Source of the DNA: Gammaproteobacteria bacterium
GTDB lineage: Bacteria > Pseudomonadota > Gammaproteobacteria > Steroidobacterales > Steroidobacteraceae
Assembly (NCBI GenBank): GCA_016707425.1
Contig: JADJHU010000007.1
Coordinates: forward strand, 23,164 to 87,163
Length of the DNA: 64,000 nucleotides
Direction of reading: 5' to 3'
Below, one piece after another: positions 15,919 to 25,655 of the stretch. The notes under the pieces were generated by a model, which had not been told where the DNA came from, searched no databases, and was given only the letters and a program-made list of their open reading frames with translations. Every line of letters begins with the position of its first letter. Positions within the stretch are counted from its first letter, which is position 1. A program made the position numbers and the translations under genes.

Positions 15919-18900
15919 CGAGACTGCGGGGCCGGCGACAGGTCATGCGATAGAGCCCGGGCAGTATCAGGAGGGTGAGGACCGTCGAGGAGACGATGCC
16001 CCCGATGACCACGGTGGCGAGCGGGCGCTGGACCTCGGCGCCGGTGCCCGTGTTCAGCGCCATCGGCAGGAAGCCGAGGGCGGCGACCAGCGCGACCATC
16101 AGGATGGGCCGCAGGCGCAGCATCGCCCCTTCACGGATGGCCGCTTCGATGTCAGCGCCATTGGCCAGGCGATCGCGAATCGCGGAGACCATGACGACGC
16201 CTGTGAGCACGGCGACGCCCGAAAGCGTGATGAAGCCGACGCCCGCGGTGATGGACAGAGGGATGTCGCGCAACCAGAGCGAGATCACTCCACCGGTGAG
16301 CGCGAGCGGCACTCCGCTGAACACGAGCGCAGCATCCCGGGCGGAACCGAAGGTCATCAGCAGGAGGGCAAAGATCATCACCAGTGTCATCGGCACGAGC
16401 AGCGTGAGGCGCGCGGTTGCCGACTGCAGCTGCTCGAAGGTGCCGCCGTAGGCGATCCAGTAGCCGGGGGGCAGGCTCACCTGCTGCCCGATCCGCTGCC
16501 GCGCTTCGGCCACGAAGCCACCGAGATCCCGCCCCCGGACGTTGACGGACACCACCAGGCGGCGTTTGCCATTTTCGCGGCTGATCTGGTTGGGTCCGGG
16601 AGCGAGAGCCAGGCGTGCCACTTCGCCGAGGGGCACGTAACCGCCCTGCGGCAGGGTCACCGGCAGGCGCTGCAGCGCATCCAGGTCGTTGCGCAGGGGT
16701 TCCGGCAGGCGCACGACCAGCGCGAAGCGCTGGTCCCCCTCGAACAGTTGTCCGGCCTCCTGGCCGCTGATGGCTGCAGCAAGGACGCCCTGGATGTCGG
16801 CGATGTTCAGGCCGTAGCGGGCGAGAGCGAGGCGGTCGGGATCGATCGAGAGCACGGGCAGGCCCGCGGCCTGCTCGACCTTCACGCCTTCGGCGCCGGG
16901 TACGCCGCCGAGCACCCTGGCGATCGCGTTGCCGGTGCTCAGCAGCTGACCCATGTCGTCGCCATAGATCTTGATGCCGAGATCGGAGCGTACGCCGGAG
17001 ATCAGCTCGTTGAAGCGCAGCTGGATCGGCTGACTGATCTCGAAGGCATGGCCTGGTACGGATTCGAGCTGCGTCTCGATCTCTCTGGCGACCTGTGCCC
17101 GGGGCTTCTTCGGATCCGGCCAGTCCCTGCGGTCTCTGAGCATCACGTAGCCATCCGAGACATTCGGCGGCATCGGGTCGGTCGCCACCTCGGCCGTGCC
17201 GACACGGGAGAAATAGGTAGCGACTTCCGGAATCGTCCTGACCGCGCGTTCGAGCTGGAACTGCATCTCGAGCGACTGCGTCAGGCTCGTGCCGGGAATG
17301 CGCAACGCCTGCACGGCGAGGTCTCCCTCGTCCAGACTCGGGACGAACTCGGAGCCCAGTCTGGACGCCAGCCACGCACACGAGACCACGAGCACGACCG
17401 CGCCACCCAGAAATGGCAGACGCCGGCGCAGCGCCGTCTCCAGCACGGACTCATAGAAGCGTCTCGCGTAACGTACTAGTGCGTTCTCCTTCTCTTCGAT
17501 TCTTCCGCTCAGCAAGAGCGCGACGGCGGCCGGAACGAAGGTCAGAGACAGCGCGAGTGCTGCGAGCAGCGCCATGATGACTGCGAGAGCCATCGGCCGG
17601 AACATCTTGCCTTCCACTCCGGTGAGCGCGAGGATCGGGAGATTCACCAGCACGACGACGAGCACGCTGATGAGACTCGGCGTGAATACTTCGCGTGTCG
17701 CCCTGAACACCGTGTGCAGGCGCTCCTCGAGATCGAGCAGTCGACCCAGGTGATGCTGGCGTTCCCCGAGCCTCAGGATGCAGTTCTCCACGATGATCAC
17801 GGCACCGTCGACGATCAGTCCGAAATCGAGCGCGCCCAGGCTCATAAGGTTGGCGCTGACTCCGCTTTCCACCATGCCCGTCACGAGCATGAGCATCGAC
17901 AGCGGGATCACGGCTGCCGTGAGAAGCGCCGCACGCACGTGACCGAGCGTGAGCAGCAGCACGGCCACCACCAGGACGGCGCCCTCGAGGAGGTTTTTCT
18001 GAACCGTGGACATGGTCTTCTCCACGAGTACCGTGCGGTCGTAGACCGGGTCAGCGACGACGCCACCGGGCAGCGTCCGGTTGATCTCGGCGAGCTTCGC
18101 CGCGACGGCTCTCGACACCGTCCGGCTGTTGCCGCCCATGAGCATCACTGCCGTGCCCAGGATGGTCTCTGCGCCGTCGCGGGTGGCGGCCCCGGTGCGC
18201 AGCTGCTTGCCGTAGGCAACGTCGGCGACGTCCCGGATGGCGATCGGCATCTCCCCGCGATGCGCGACGATGATGCGCTCGATGCCCGGAATATCCGCCA
18301 CCTGGCCGGGTGAACGGACCAGATACTGCTCACCATTCCTTTCGATGTAGCCTGCGCCGACGCTGGTGTTGTTCTTCTCCAGTGCTCTGACGACATCCTC
18401 GAAGGTCAGGCCAAAGGCCAGGAGGCGCACCGGATCCGGGGTGATGTGAAACTGCTTTTCGTATCCGCCGATGGTGTTGACTTCGGTGACCCCGGGCACC
18501 TGTCGTAGCTGCGGTCGGATCACCCAGTCCTGCAGTGTGCGCAGCGCCACGGCATCGTAGGGTCGCCCATCCGGCTGGCGCGCGCCCTTGCCGGCACTGA
18601 CGGTGTAGAGAAAGATCTCGCCGAGGCCGGTGGCAATCGGCCCCATTTCCGGCTCGACGCCCGGGGGCAGCTGGGACCGCGTGAGCTGCAGGCGTTCGTT
18701 GATGAGATTGCGCGCGAAGAAGACGTCCGTGCCATCCTGGAACACGACCGTGACCTGTGAGAGTCCGTAGCGTGACAGGGAGCGCGTGTATTCGACGTGC
18801 GGCAGGCCGGCGATCGTGGTCTCGACCGGGAAGGTGATGCGCTGTTCGACCTCGAGCGGCGAATACCCTGGAGCCTGCGTGTTGATCTGCACCTGGACGT

Positions 18901-19030
18901 TGGTGATGTCGGGCACCGCATCGATCGGCAGGCGCTGGTAGCTCCAGACACCGATGCCGGCGACGACGGCCACCAGGAAGAGCACGACCCAGCGGCGAGC
19001 GAGGGAAAACTGCAGAAGGGCATCGATCAC
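15905..19030 (-). CDS. czcA: Heavy-metal efflux RND pump, CzcA/CusA family, 1041 aa
   Basis: This is the inner-membrane proton-driven pump of a tripartite metal exporter. The length is normal. It starts MIDALLQFSLARRWVVLFL, the first membrane helix; the periplasmic porter domains begin at about 35. The helix-4 motif reads DFGLIVDGAVIIVEN, the DFG-x3-DGA form described for Zn/Co/Cd/Ni pumps rather than the form of Cu/Ag CusA, so divalent cations are the likelier substrate. It follows the adaptor gene by 11 bases in an operon reading hypothetical-OMF-adaptor-pump. Symbol by family, substrate untested. Confidence 0.9.
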   Translation of the reverse strand: MIDALLQFSLARRWVVLFLVAVVAGIGVWSYQRLPIDAVPDITNVQVQINTQAPGYSPLEVEQRITFPVETTIAGLPHVEYTRSLSRYGLSQVTVVFQDGTDVFFARNLINERLQLTRSQLPPGVEPEMGPIATGLGEIFLYTVSAGKGARQPDGRPYDAVALRTLQDWVIRPQLRQVPGVTEVNTIGGYEKQFHITPDPVRLLAFGLTFEDVVRALEKNNTSVGAGYIERNGEQYLVRSPGQVADIPGIERIIVAHRGEMPIAIRDVADVAYGKQLRTGAATRDGAETILGTAVMLMGGNSRTVSRAVAAKLAEINRTLPGGVVADPVYDRTVLVEKTMSTVQKNLLEGAVLVVAVLLLTLGHVRAALLTAAVIPLSMLMLVTGMVESGVSANLMSLGALDFGLIVDGAVIIVENCILRLGERQHHLGRLLDLEERLHTVFRATREVFTPSLISVLVVVLVNLPILALTGVEGKMFRPMALAVIMALLAALALSLTFVPAAVALLLSGRIEEKENALVRYARRFYESVLETALRRRLPFLGGAVVLVVSCAWLASRLGSEFVPSLDEGDLAVQALRIPGTSLTQSLEMQFQLERAVRTIPEVATYFSRVGTAEVATDPMPPNVSDGYVMLRDRRDWPDPKKPRAQVAREIETQLESVPGHAFEISQPIQLRFNELISGVRSDLGIKIYGDDMGQLLSTGNAIARVLGGVPGAEGVKVEQAAGLPVLSIDPDRLALARYGLNIADIQGVLAAAISGQEAGQLFEGDQRFALVVRLPEPLRNDLDALQRLPVTLPQGGYVPLGEVARLALAPGPNQISRENGKRRLVVSVNVRGRDLGGFVAEARQRIGQQVSLPPGYWIAYGGTFEQLQSATARLTLLVPMTLVMIFALLLMTFGSARDAALVFSGVPLALTGGVISLWLRDIPLSITAGVGFITLSGVAVLTGVVMVSAIRDRLANGADIEAAIREGAMLRLRPILMVALVAALGFLPMALNTGTGAEVQRPLATVVIGGIVSSTVLTLLILPGLYRMTCRRPRSLAPPA

Positions 19031-19041
19031 GGCGTGCTCCT

Positions 19042-19998
19042 TCAGTTCTCGTGTGCCGCTTCGCCGCGGGCGAGCTCGGCTTTCAGGATGAAACTGTTCG
19101 CTGCGGCATAGCGTGCGCCGCGCTGGAGGCCGGACACGACCTCGGTGAGCCCGCTGTCTCGTCGGCCGAGGACCACTCTGGCAGGGGCGAATCCGTCCCC
19201 GGACTTCACGAACACCACCGGGTGTCCTTCGAGGGTCTGCAGCGCGTCGTTACGAATGGCCACGGCGGCGTGCGCTTCGGCCAGCGTGATTTCGGCGCTT
19301 ACATACAGGCCGGGCGCCCAGCTGCGATCGCTGTTGTCGAGGAGCACGCGCGCCGTCAGGGTCTGGCTGGCGGCCTGGCCGATGGCGGCGACGTACACGA
19401 TCCTGCCGTTTGCGCTCGAACCGGAGTCGGGGATCTTCACCTGGACCGTCTGCCCGACGTGTACTTTCGCGATATCGCGGGGGAAGATCGACAGCTCCAC
19501 CCACACTGTCGAGAGATCTGCCACGGTAAAGAGCGCGCGATCCCCGGAATACTCACCGGGATTGATCCTGCGCTGAATGACCACGCCCGAGAGCGGTGCG
19601 GCCACGGGGTAGGTGCGCAGACTCTCGTTGCTCTCCACGGTCGCGAGCGTTTCTCCTGCGCGCACGGCGTCCCCGACGCGTCGCGTCACGCTGCGCACCA
19701 GACCGGGGTAGCGCGCGGTGACTTCGCGCACCCGCTCGGCATTCACCGCGACCGTGCCGTAGAGCACGAGCGTCTCGCGGACTTGTGCCGGCCCTGCCAC
19801 CTCGACCGTGATGCCGCTGGCGCGGATCTGGGCCTCGGTGAGTGCGACACGGTTCGCTGCATGAGCCTGTCCGTCCGCGGCGCTTTGCGTCGCCGGGGGC
19901 GATGCGACCGGCATCGGTTGTGCCTCACGCCTGCCGCAGCCTGTCAGTGCGGCCGGCAGTGTCGCGAGCAGTGTCACGATCAGGTTCTGCGTCTTCAT
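19042..19998 (-). CDS. czcB: RND efflux periplasmic adaptor (membrane fusion protein), CzcB/CusB type
   Basis: The adaptor joins the RND pump to the outer-membrane channel. A lipoprotein signal is visible, MKTQNLIVTLLATLPAALTG followed by Cys 21. The barrel-sandwich segments are VRRVGDAVRAGETLATVES-like (residues 108-125) and YPVAAPLSGVVIQRRINPGE (132-152), then beta-barrel IFPRDIAKVHVGQTVQVKIP. At 318 aa it is shorter than CusB and lacks the metal-binding N-terminal Met cluster. Its start overlaps the stop of the upstream outer-membrane gene by four bases. Confidence 0.88.
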   Translation of the reverse strand: MKTQNLIVTLLATLPAALTGCGRREAQPMPVASPPATQSAADGQAHAANRVALTEAQIRASGITVEVAGPAQVRETLVLYGTVAVNAERVREVTARYPGLVRSVTRRVGDAVRAGETLATVESNESLRTYPVAAPLSGVVIQRRINPGEYSGDRALFTVADLSTVWVELSIFPRDIAKVHVGQTVQVKIPDSGSSANGRIVYVAAIGQAASQTLTARVLLDNSDRSWAPGLYVSAEITLAEAHAAVAIRNDALQTLEGHPVVFVKSGDGFAPARVVLGRRDSGLTEVVSGLQRGARYAAANSFILKAELARGEAAHEN

Positions 19999-21351
19999 GG
20001 CGCCCTCCGCGGCGGAGTGGGCTGCAGGGGTTCGCCGGTCAGGCGTTCGATCTCCGCCTGCAGCGTGCAGGCCCTGGCAGCGGCCTCGATGAGCGCCCGC
20101 TGAGTATCGATATAGGCGCGCTGTCCGTCGACGAGCTCCAGATAGCTGTAGCGTCCACGCTCATACGCATACTCGGTTTGCGTGCGTGCCCGTTCCATCT
20201 GTGGCAGTACGTCATGCTGCAGGATCCGTGCTTCGTCGATGGCATGCAGCAGCTCGTGGTACAGCTCGAGGAGCTGCGCCTGCGCCTCGACGAAGGCCGC
20301 GCGGCTCTCCGCATCGACCTGCCCGCGCGCCGCGCGTGCTTCGGCCATGGCGGGTGCCGCCTGGCGCGAGGCGAACAGAGGCACGGTCACGCCAAGAACC
20401 AGTGCCTGCTCGTCCGTACCCTGCAGGCGGCGCGCGCCGAGGGAGAGCTCGATGTCCGGTCTGCGTTCTGCCTCGGCCAGCCGGATCTCCGCGTCGCGCA
20501 GCCGGGCTGCGGTGGCGAAGCGCAGGAAGTCGGGATTGCCGTGGAGCCGCCTGAGCAGTTCCTCGAAGGGGATGGGATCGGCGAGTGCGTAGAGGTCTGC
20601 GCTCACGGGGCCGAACGCGGGCGCGGTGTCACCCCACATCGCGGCAAGCCTGGTGCGTGACGACGTGAGCTCATGCTCGGCATGCTGCTGGTCGATGCGC
20701 GCGCGTGAGGGCGGCTCGCGCGCGAATCAGCTCTACCTCGGGAGACTTGCCGGCCTGCACCCGGCGTGTCACTCCCTCGACGGTGGTCTGCACGAGCGCT
20801 GTTGCGCTGCGGGTGAGGGCAAGCTGCGCCTGGTCGGAGGCGACGTGGATGAAGCGCCGCGTGACCTCGGCCAGCACGTCGAGCTGTGCGGCTTGCTGCT
20901 CGACGGAAACATCCTCGCGCTCGTAGGCGGCCACAGTGATCCGGCGGTTGCGCTTGTCGCCGAGCTCGACGACCTGCGACAGCGCCAGCGTGACCTCGGC
21001 GCTGCCGAGACCGCGCAGTGCCCCCGTGCCCAGGACGTTCTCCGCGGTCAGGGTCAGCGCCGGGGCCGGTCGCAACTCCGCGCGCCGGAGGCGTGCATCC
21101 CGTGCGCTGAGTCTGAAGCTGAAGTTCGCGAGCCCCGGATTGCCTTTCAAGGCCGATTCGAGCGCCTCACGAAGCGTCAGCGAGGGGAGCGTGCCCGGAT
21201 TCGCTGGCGAGACTGGCGAAGCGCCGGTGGACGGATCCTGTGCATGAACCTCTGGTAGCGCAGGAACCGTAAGGAGCAGGCACGCGGCGAGGCCGCGCGT
21301 GAGAAATGAAGACACGACGGTCTCCCACGGCAGAAGGGATCGCGCCCGCAC
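19995..21351 (-). pseudogene. czcC: TolC-family outer-membrane efflux channel (CzcC/CusC type), split by a frameshift
   Basis: The channel protein of the metal efflux operon, in two frames. Upstream half 20671-21351 (226 aa) has a signal peptide, LTLREALESALKGNPGLANF and VEGVTRRVQAGKSPEVELIR, then ends in an unnatural tail. Downstream half 19995-20639 resumes as AAMWGDTAPAFGPVSADLYA and ends normally. Reading the other frame after the GCGCGCGCG tract at 20697-20705 restores RIDQQHAEHELTSSRTRLAA, which joins the halves into a protein of about 450 aa, the usual size. Loss of one CG unit would explain it. A sequencing indel is possible. Adaptor and pump genes downstream are intact. Confidence 0.85.
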
Positions 21352-21387
21352 GCGGGCGCGACGACGATCAGGCGACGACTGTGGGAG

Positions 21388-21759
21388 TCAGGCGGGCGGG
21401 CCGCGCTTGGGAGGCAGGAGCGTGCGACCGGCCGGAACGGGTGGCTCGACGTCGATGAAGGGACCGGAGAGCAGTCCCGGAAGACGTGCGCCCGGCACCT
21501 GCCAGGGCGGTGCCACAGGGGCGCCGGACGTGCCGAATTTGACGACCTTGGCCAGCGCATGGTCGGCCAGCCTGACGTCGACATCATGGTGTCCCTGGGA
21601 GACGCCGTGCGGATGGAGGTCCTGCGTTCTGTCGAAAACGTGAACCGAACCGCGCGGGCCCTGCCCGTCCAGGCACAGGTGCAGGTGCGCGCTCCCGGAG
21701 CTGGCATTCAGGAACGCCAGCCCGAACAGCCCGAGCACACATCGCCGGAGGAACGTCAT
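21388..21759 (-). CDS. Hypothetical secreted His-rich protein, 123 aa, first gene of the metal efflux operon
   Basis: The N-terminus MTFLRRCVLGLFGLAFLNAS is a signal peptide with cleavage likely after GSA. The mature part is rich in His and Asp: HLHLCLDGQG, DLHPHGVSQGHHDVDV, LADHALAK. That composition suits periplasmic metal binding. It precedes the outer-membrane channel gene by 36 bases on the same strand, so it probably belongs to the operon. ATG 21759 is preferred to the TTG at 21768. The family is unknown to me; metal binding is inference from composition and place. Confidence 0.65.
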   Translation of the reverse strand: MTFLRRCVLGLFGLAFLNASSGSAHLHLCLDGQGPRGSVHVFDRTQDLHPHGVSQGHHDVDVRLADHALAKVVKFGTSGAPVAPPWQVPGARLPGLLSGPFIDVEPPVPAGRTLLPPKRGPPA

Positions 21760-21801
21760 GCGTGGCAAGGGTAGCGCCTTCTGCGCGCGACAGGCAATGC
21801 G

Positions 21802-23625
21802 TCAGGCCGAGAGCGCCTCGCTCCGTGCGGCACGCTTGCGCTCGTGCTCCTTCAGGAGTCTCTTGCGGATGCGGATCGAGCGCGGTGTCACCTCGACGAG
21901 CTCGTCGTCGGCGATGAACTCCACGGCATATTCGAGGGTGAGCGGGATGGGCGGCGTGAGCAGGATCGCGTCATCCTTGCCCGCGGCACGGATGTTGGTG
22001 AGCTTCTTTTCGCGGATGGGGTTCACCACGAGATCGTTCTCGCGACTGTGGATGCCGATGATCATGCCCTCGTAGAGCATCTCGCCGGGCGAGACGAACA
22101 GCCTTCCCCGCTCCTGCAGGTACCAGAGCGCATAGGCCACGGCCTCGCCCTGCTCGTTGCTGATGAGCACGCCGTTTCTGCGCTCGGGAATGTCGCCTTT
22201 CGCGGGGCCGTAGCCGTCGAAGACGTGGCTGATGAGTCCCGTGCCGCGGGTGAGCGTCATGAACTCGCCCTGAAAACCGATCAGTCCGCGGGCCGGCACG
22301 CGATACTCGAGACGCACGCGTCCGCGGCCGTCGATGTTCATGTCGAGGAGCTCGGCGCGCCGTGTACCGAGGGCTTCCATCACGCTGCCCTGATGGCCTT
22401 CCTCGATGTCCACGGTCAGTGCCTCGTAGGGCTCGTGCAGCACACCGTCAATGGTCTTTACGAGCACCTGCGGCTTGCCAACCGCGAGCTCGTAGCCTTC
22501 ACGACGCATGTTTTCGATGAGGATGGTCAGGTGCAGCTCGCCGCGGCCCGACACGCGGAACACATCGGCTTCGGCGGTTTCCTCGACGCGCAGCGCCACA
22601 TTTCCCTGGAGCTCCCTCAGGAGGCGCTCGCGGATCTGGCGGCTGGTCACGAACTTGCCCTCGCGCCCGGCAAGCGGCGAGGTGTTGACCTGGAAGTTCA
22701 TGACCAGCGTCGGTTCATCGACACTGATCGGCGGCAGGCCCTCGGGCGCGACAGGGTCGCAGAGCGTGACGCCGATGTTGACGCCTTCGACGCCCGTCAC
22801 GGCGACGATGTCCCCGGCGTGCGCTTCGCCGACGGCGCGGCGCTCGAGGCCCTCGAAGGTGAGCACCTGACCGATCTTCGCGCTGCCGCGGTCGGCGCTG
22901 CCGTGACGGAGCGCGACATTCTGGCCAGCGCGCAGTGTGCCGCGATGGATGCGGCCGATGCCGATGCGGCCGACATAGGAGTTGTAGTCGATGGTCGAGA
23001 TCTGCAGCTGCAGGGGCGCCTGCGCGTCGCAGGGCGGCTCCGGGACGTGCTGCAGCACCGCCTCGAAGAGTGCGCTCATGTCGCTGCGGCGCTCCGTGGC
23101 ATCCGTGCTCGCCCAGCCCTGGAGTGCCGAGGCGTAGATCACCGGGAAGTCGAGCTGCTCGTCGGTGGCACCTAGTTTGTCGAACAGCTCGAAGGTCTGG
23201 TCGATCACCCAGCCCGGGCGGGCGCCGGGGCGGTCGATCTTGTTGACCACCACGATGGCCTTCAGGCCGAGCCCGAGCGCCTTGCGGGTGACGAAGCGGG
23301 TCTGGGGCATCGGCCCCTCGACCGCATCCACCAGCAGCAGCACGCCATCGACCATCGAGAGCACACGCTCGACTTCGCCACCGAAGTCCGCATGCCCGGG
23401 CGTGTCGACGATGTTGATGCGCGTTCCGCCGTACTCGATCGCGCAGTTCTTGGCGAGGATGGTGATGCCGCGCTCGCGCTCGAGGTCGTTCGAGTCCATG
23501 ACCCGCTCCACCACCTTCTCATGGGCGGCAAAGGTGCCAGACTGTTTCAGCAGGCAGTCGACGAGCGTCGTCTTGCCGTGATCGACATGGGCGATGATGG
23601 CGATGTTGCGGATCGGGCGCTGCAT
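21802..23625 (-). CDS. typA: Ribosome-associated GTPase TypA/BipA
   Basis: TypA is a translational GTPase of the EF-G type that assists large-subunit assembly and growth at low temperature or under stress. The G motifs are intact: G1 AHVDHGKTTL, switch II DTPGHADFGGEVERVL, G4 NKIDRPGARP, and SALQGWA. The C-terminal BipA-specific part includes MEALGTRRAELLDMNIDGRG and the MTLTRGTGLISHVFDGY block. Length of 607 aa is normal. It lies 67 bases downstream of the ABC exporter gene on the same strand. Confidence 0.96.
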   Translation of the reverse strand: MQRPIRNIAIIAHVDHGKTTLVDCLLKQSGTFAAHEKVVERVMDSNDLERERGITILAKNCAIEYGGTRINIVDTPGHADFGGEVERVLSMVDGVLLLVDAVEGPMPQTRFVTRKALGLGLKAIVVVNKIDRPGARPGWVIDQTFELFDKLGATDEQLDFPVIYASALQGWASTDATERRSDMSALFEAVLQHVPEPPCDAQAPLQLQISTIDYNSYVGRIGIGRIHRGTLRAGQNVALRHGSADRGSAKIGQVLTFEGLERRAVGEAHAGDIVAVTGVEGVNIGVTLCDPVAPEGLPPISVDEPTLVMNFQVNTSPLAGREGKFVTSRQIRERLLRELQGNVALRVEETAEADVFRVSGRGELHLTILIENMRREGYELAVGKPQVLVKTIDGVLHEPYEALTVDIEEGHQGSVMEALGTRRAELLDMNIDGRGRVRLEYRVPARGLIGFQGEFMTLTRGTGLISHVFDGYGPAKGDIPERRNGVLISNEQGEAVAYALWYLQERGRLFVSPGEMLYEGMIIGIHSRENDLVVNPIREKKLTNIRAAGKDDAILLTPPIPLTLEYAVEFIADDELVEVTPRSIRIRKRLLKEHERKRAARSEALSA

Positions 23626-23692
23626 GGCGGGAGCCGCTGGCGTGGCGGCCGGGGCGGAAAAGGGCGCGCAGAGTAGCAGAAAAGCGGGCGCC

Positions 23693-25555
23693 TCACCGCA
23701 TCGCGGCCGGCTGGAGCATCAAATCGGGGGGGTGCCCCGGCGCCTCGCCGGCCGCCTGGCCGGCCGCGGGCGGTGCGCCTGCAGCATCGCTGAACTGCAG
23801 GGCCGCGAGCCGCGCGTAGAGTGGATCGCGCGCGAGGAGCTCGGCGTGGGTGCCGATTGCCTCGATGCGGCCCCCGTCCATGACGACGATGCGGTCGGCC
23901 TTGAGGACGGTCGCAAGGCGGTGCGCGATGATGATCGTCGTCCGATGCTCCATCAGCCGCTCGAGGGCCAGCTGGACGAGTCGCTCGCTCCCGGCATCGA
24001 GCGAGCTCGTGGCCTCGTCGAGCAGCAGTATCGGCGGATCCTTGAGAATGGCACGTGCGATGGCGATGCGCTGGCGCTGTCCGCCCGAGAGGCGCGTGCC
24101 GCGCTCGCCGAGGAAGGTGTCGTAGCCTTCCGGGAGGGCGCGGATGAACTCATCGGCGGCGGCCGTGCGCGCTGCCGCCTCGATCTCCGCATCGCTCGCG
24201 CCCACGCGCCCGTAACCGATGTTCTCGCGTGCCGTGGTGCCGAAGAGCACGGTGTCCTGGGGTACGAGCCCGATGCGCGAGCGCACCTCATCGGGACGCG
24301 CGCGCGCAATGTCGACATCGTCGATCAGCACGCGACCGCTCTGCGGATCGTAGAAGCGCAGCAGCAGCTGGAAGGTCGTGCTCTTGCCGGCGCCCGAGGG
24401 TCCGACGAAGGCGATCGTCTCGCCCGGCCGGATCTCGAGCGTGAAGTCGTCGAGCGCCAGGCTGTCCGGGCGGGACGGGTACCGGAAGGACACGCGCTCG
24501 AAGCGGATGCGCCCGCGGCCCGGTGAGGGCAGGGCGAGCGGCTCGGGCGGTGCCACGATCGCGGGTTCCGAGTGCTCGAGCTCGACCAGGCGCTCCATCG
24601 CACCGGCTGCGCGCTGCACCTCGCTCCACATTTCGCTGAGCGATGCCGCGGCCGTGCCGACGTATACCGCATACAGCAGGAACTGCCCGAGCTGCCCCGC
24701 CGTCATCTCGCCGGCGAGCACGGCGTGCGCGCCGATCCAGAGCACGAGGGTGATCGCTCCGAAGACCAGCATGGTGGCAAGGGCAGTCAGCACCGCACGC
24801 ACCAGCGTACGGCGCACTGCCACGCGAAACGAGACCTCCACCGCATCCGTGAAGCGCTGGCTGTGCAGAGCCTCGAGCGTGAAGGCCTGTACGGTCTGGA
24901 TGGCGTTCAACGTCTCGCCGGCGAGGCCGCTCGTATCGGCCACGCGGTCCTGCGAGGCGCGCGAGAGCCTGCGCAGTTTCCGGCCGAGCACGATGAGCGG
25001 CACGATGACGACGGGCATTGCCACCAGGATGATGGCCGTGAGCTTGACGCTCGTGACCGCGAGCATCACGAGGGAGCCCACGAGACTGATCGCCGAGCGC
25101 AGCGTGATCGAAAGGCCGACGCCCGCGATCGACTGCACGAGCGTGGTGTCGGCGGTCAGGCGGGAGAGCACCTCACCCGTGCGCGTCACCTCGAAGAAGG
25201 CCGGATCCATGCGGATGACCCGCCGGTACACGGCTTCACGGATATCGGCGACGACGCGTTCGCCGAGCCAGGTGACGATGTAGAAGCGCAGCGCGGCAAA
25301 AATGCCGAAGACAAAGGCTGCCGCGAGGAAGACGAGGAAGTAGCGGTTGATGGTTGCCGCACTGCCCGCAGTCATGCCGCGATCGATCAGATCCTTGAGG
25401 GCGAGAGGCAGCGCGAGCATCGCCGCCGCGGCCACGAGGAGGGCGCCCATCGCGGCGGCGATGACGCCACGGTAGGGCCGCAGGTGCGGCAGCAGCGCAC
25501 GCAGCGGCCTGAGCGATCTCGCCCTGGGTCGGTCGGTGGGTGCTGCTTCCGCCAT
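23693..25555 (-). CDS. ABC exporter half-transporter (MsbA/BmrA-like), 620 aa
   Basis: A fused membrane and ATPase polypeptide that should work as a homodimer. Six membrane helices lie in residues 30-320 (GVIAAAMGALLVAAAAMLAL, FLVFLAAAFVFGIFAALRFY and others). The ATPase part has Walker A GPSGAGKST, signature RLSGGQRQRIAIARA, Walker B ILLLDEATSSLD and a switch His in IIIAHRLATV. Start: ATG 25555, since the open frame upstream is antisense to the promoter of the phosphodiesterase gene. Substrate cannot be read from sequence; lipid or drug export is typical. Confidence 0.9.
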   Translation of the reverse strand: MAEAAPTDRPRARSLRPLRALLPHLRPYRGVIAAAMGALLVAAAAMLALPLALKDLIDRGMTAGSAATINRYFLVFLAAAFVFGIFAALRFYIVTWLGERVVADIREAVYRRVIRMDPAFFEVTRTGEVLSRLTADTTLVQSIAGVGLSITLRSAISLVGSLVMLAVTSVKLTAIILVAMPVVIVPLIVLGRKLRRLSRASQDRVADTSGLAGETLNAIQTVQAFTLEALHSQRFTDAVEVSFRVAVRRTLVRAVLTALATMLVFGAITLVLWIGAHAVLAGEMTAGQLGQFLLYAVYVGTAAASLSEMWSEVQRAAGAMERLVELEHSEPAIVAPPEPLALPSPGRGRIRFERVSFRYPSRPDSLALDDFTLEIRPGETIAFVGPSGAGKSTTFQLLLRFYDPQSGRVLIDDVDIARARPDEVRSRIGLVPQDTVLFGTTARENIGYGRVGASDAEIEAAARTAAADEFIRALPEGYDTFLGERGTRLSGGQRQRIAIARAILKDPPILLLDEATSSLDAGSERLVQLALERLMEHRTTIIIAHRLATVLKADRIVVMDGGRIEAIGTHAELLARDPLYARLAALQFSDAAGAPPAAGQAAGEAPGHPPDLMLQPAAMR

Positions 25556-25655
25556 GATCGGCGCATTATCGCCGATCGGCGCGGGTCGCGCTCCGGTTGC
25601 GTACGTGATAAACGGTGCGGTGCCCGCGACATGGCGTCTGCAGGAGGGTCGAATC

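Noticed and set aside
15809..17479. 556-codon plus-strand frame opposite the RND pump gene
   Set aside because: Composition is that of an antisense shadow in GC-rich DNA; the pump frame has full family motifs.
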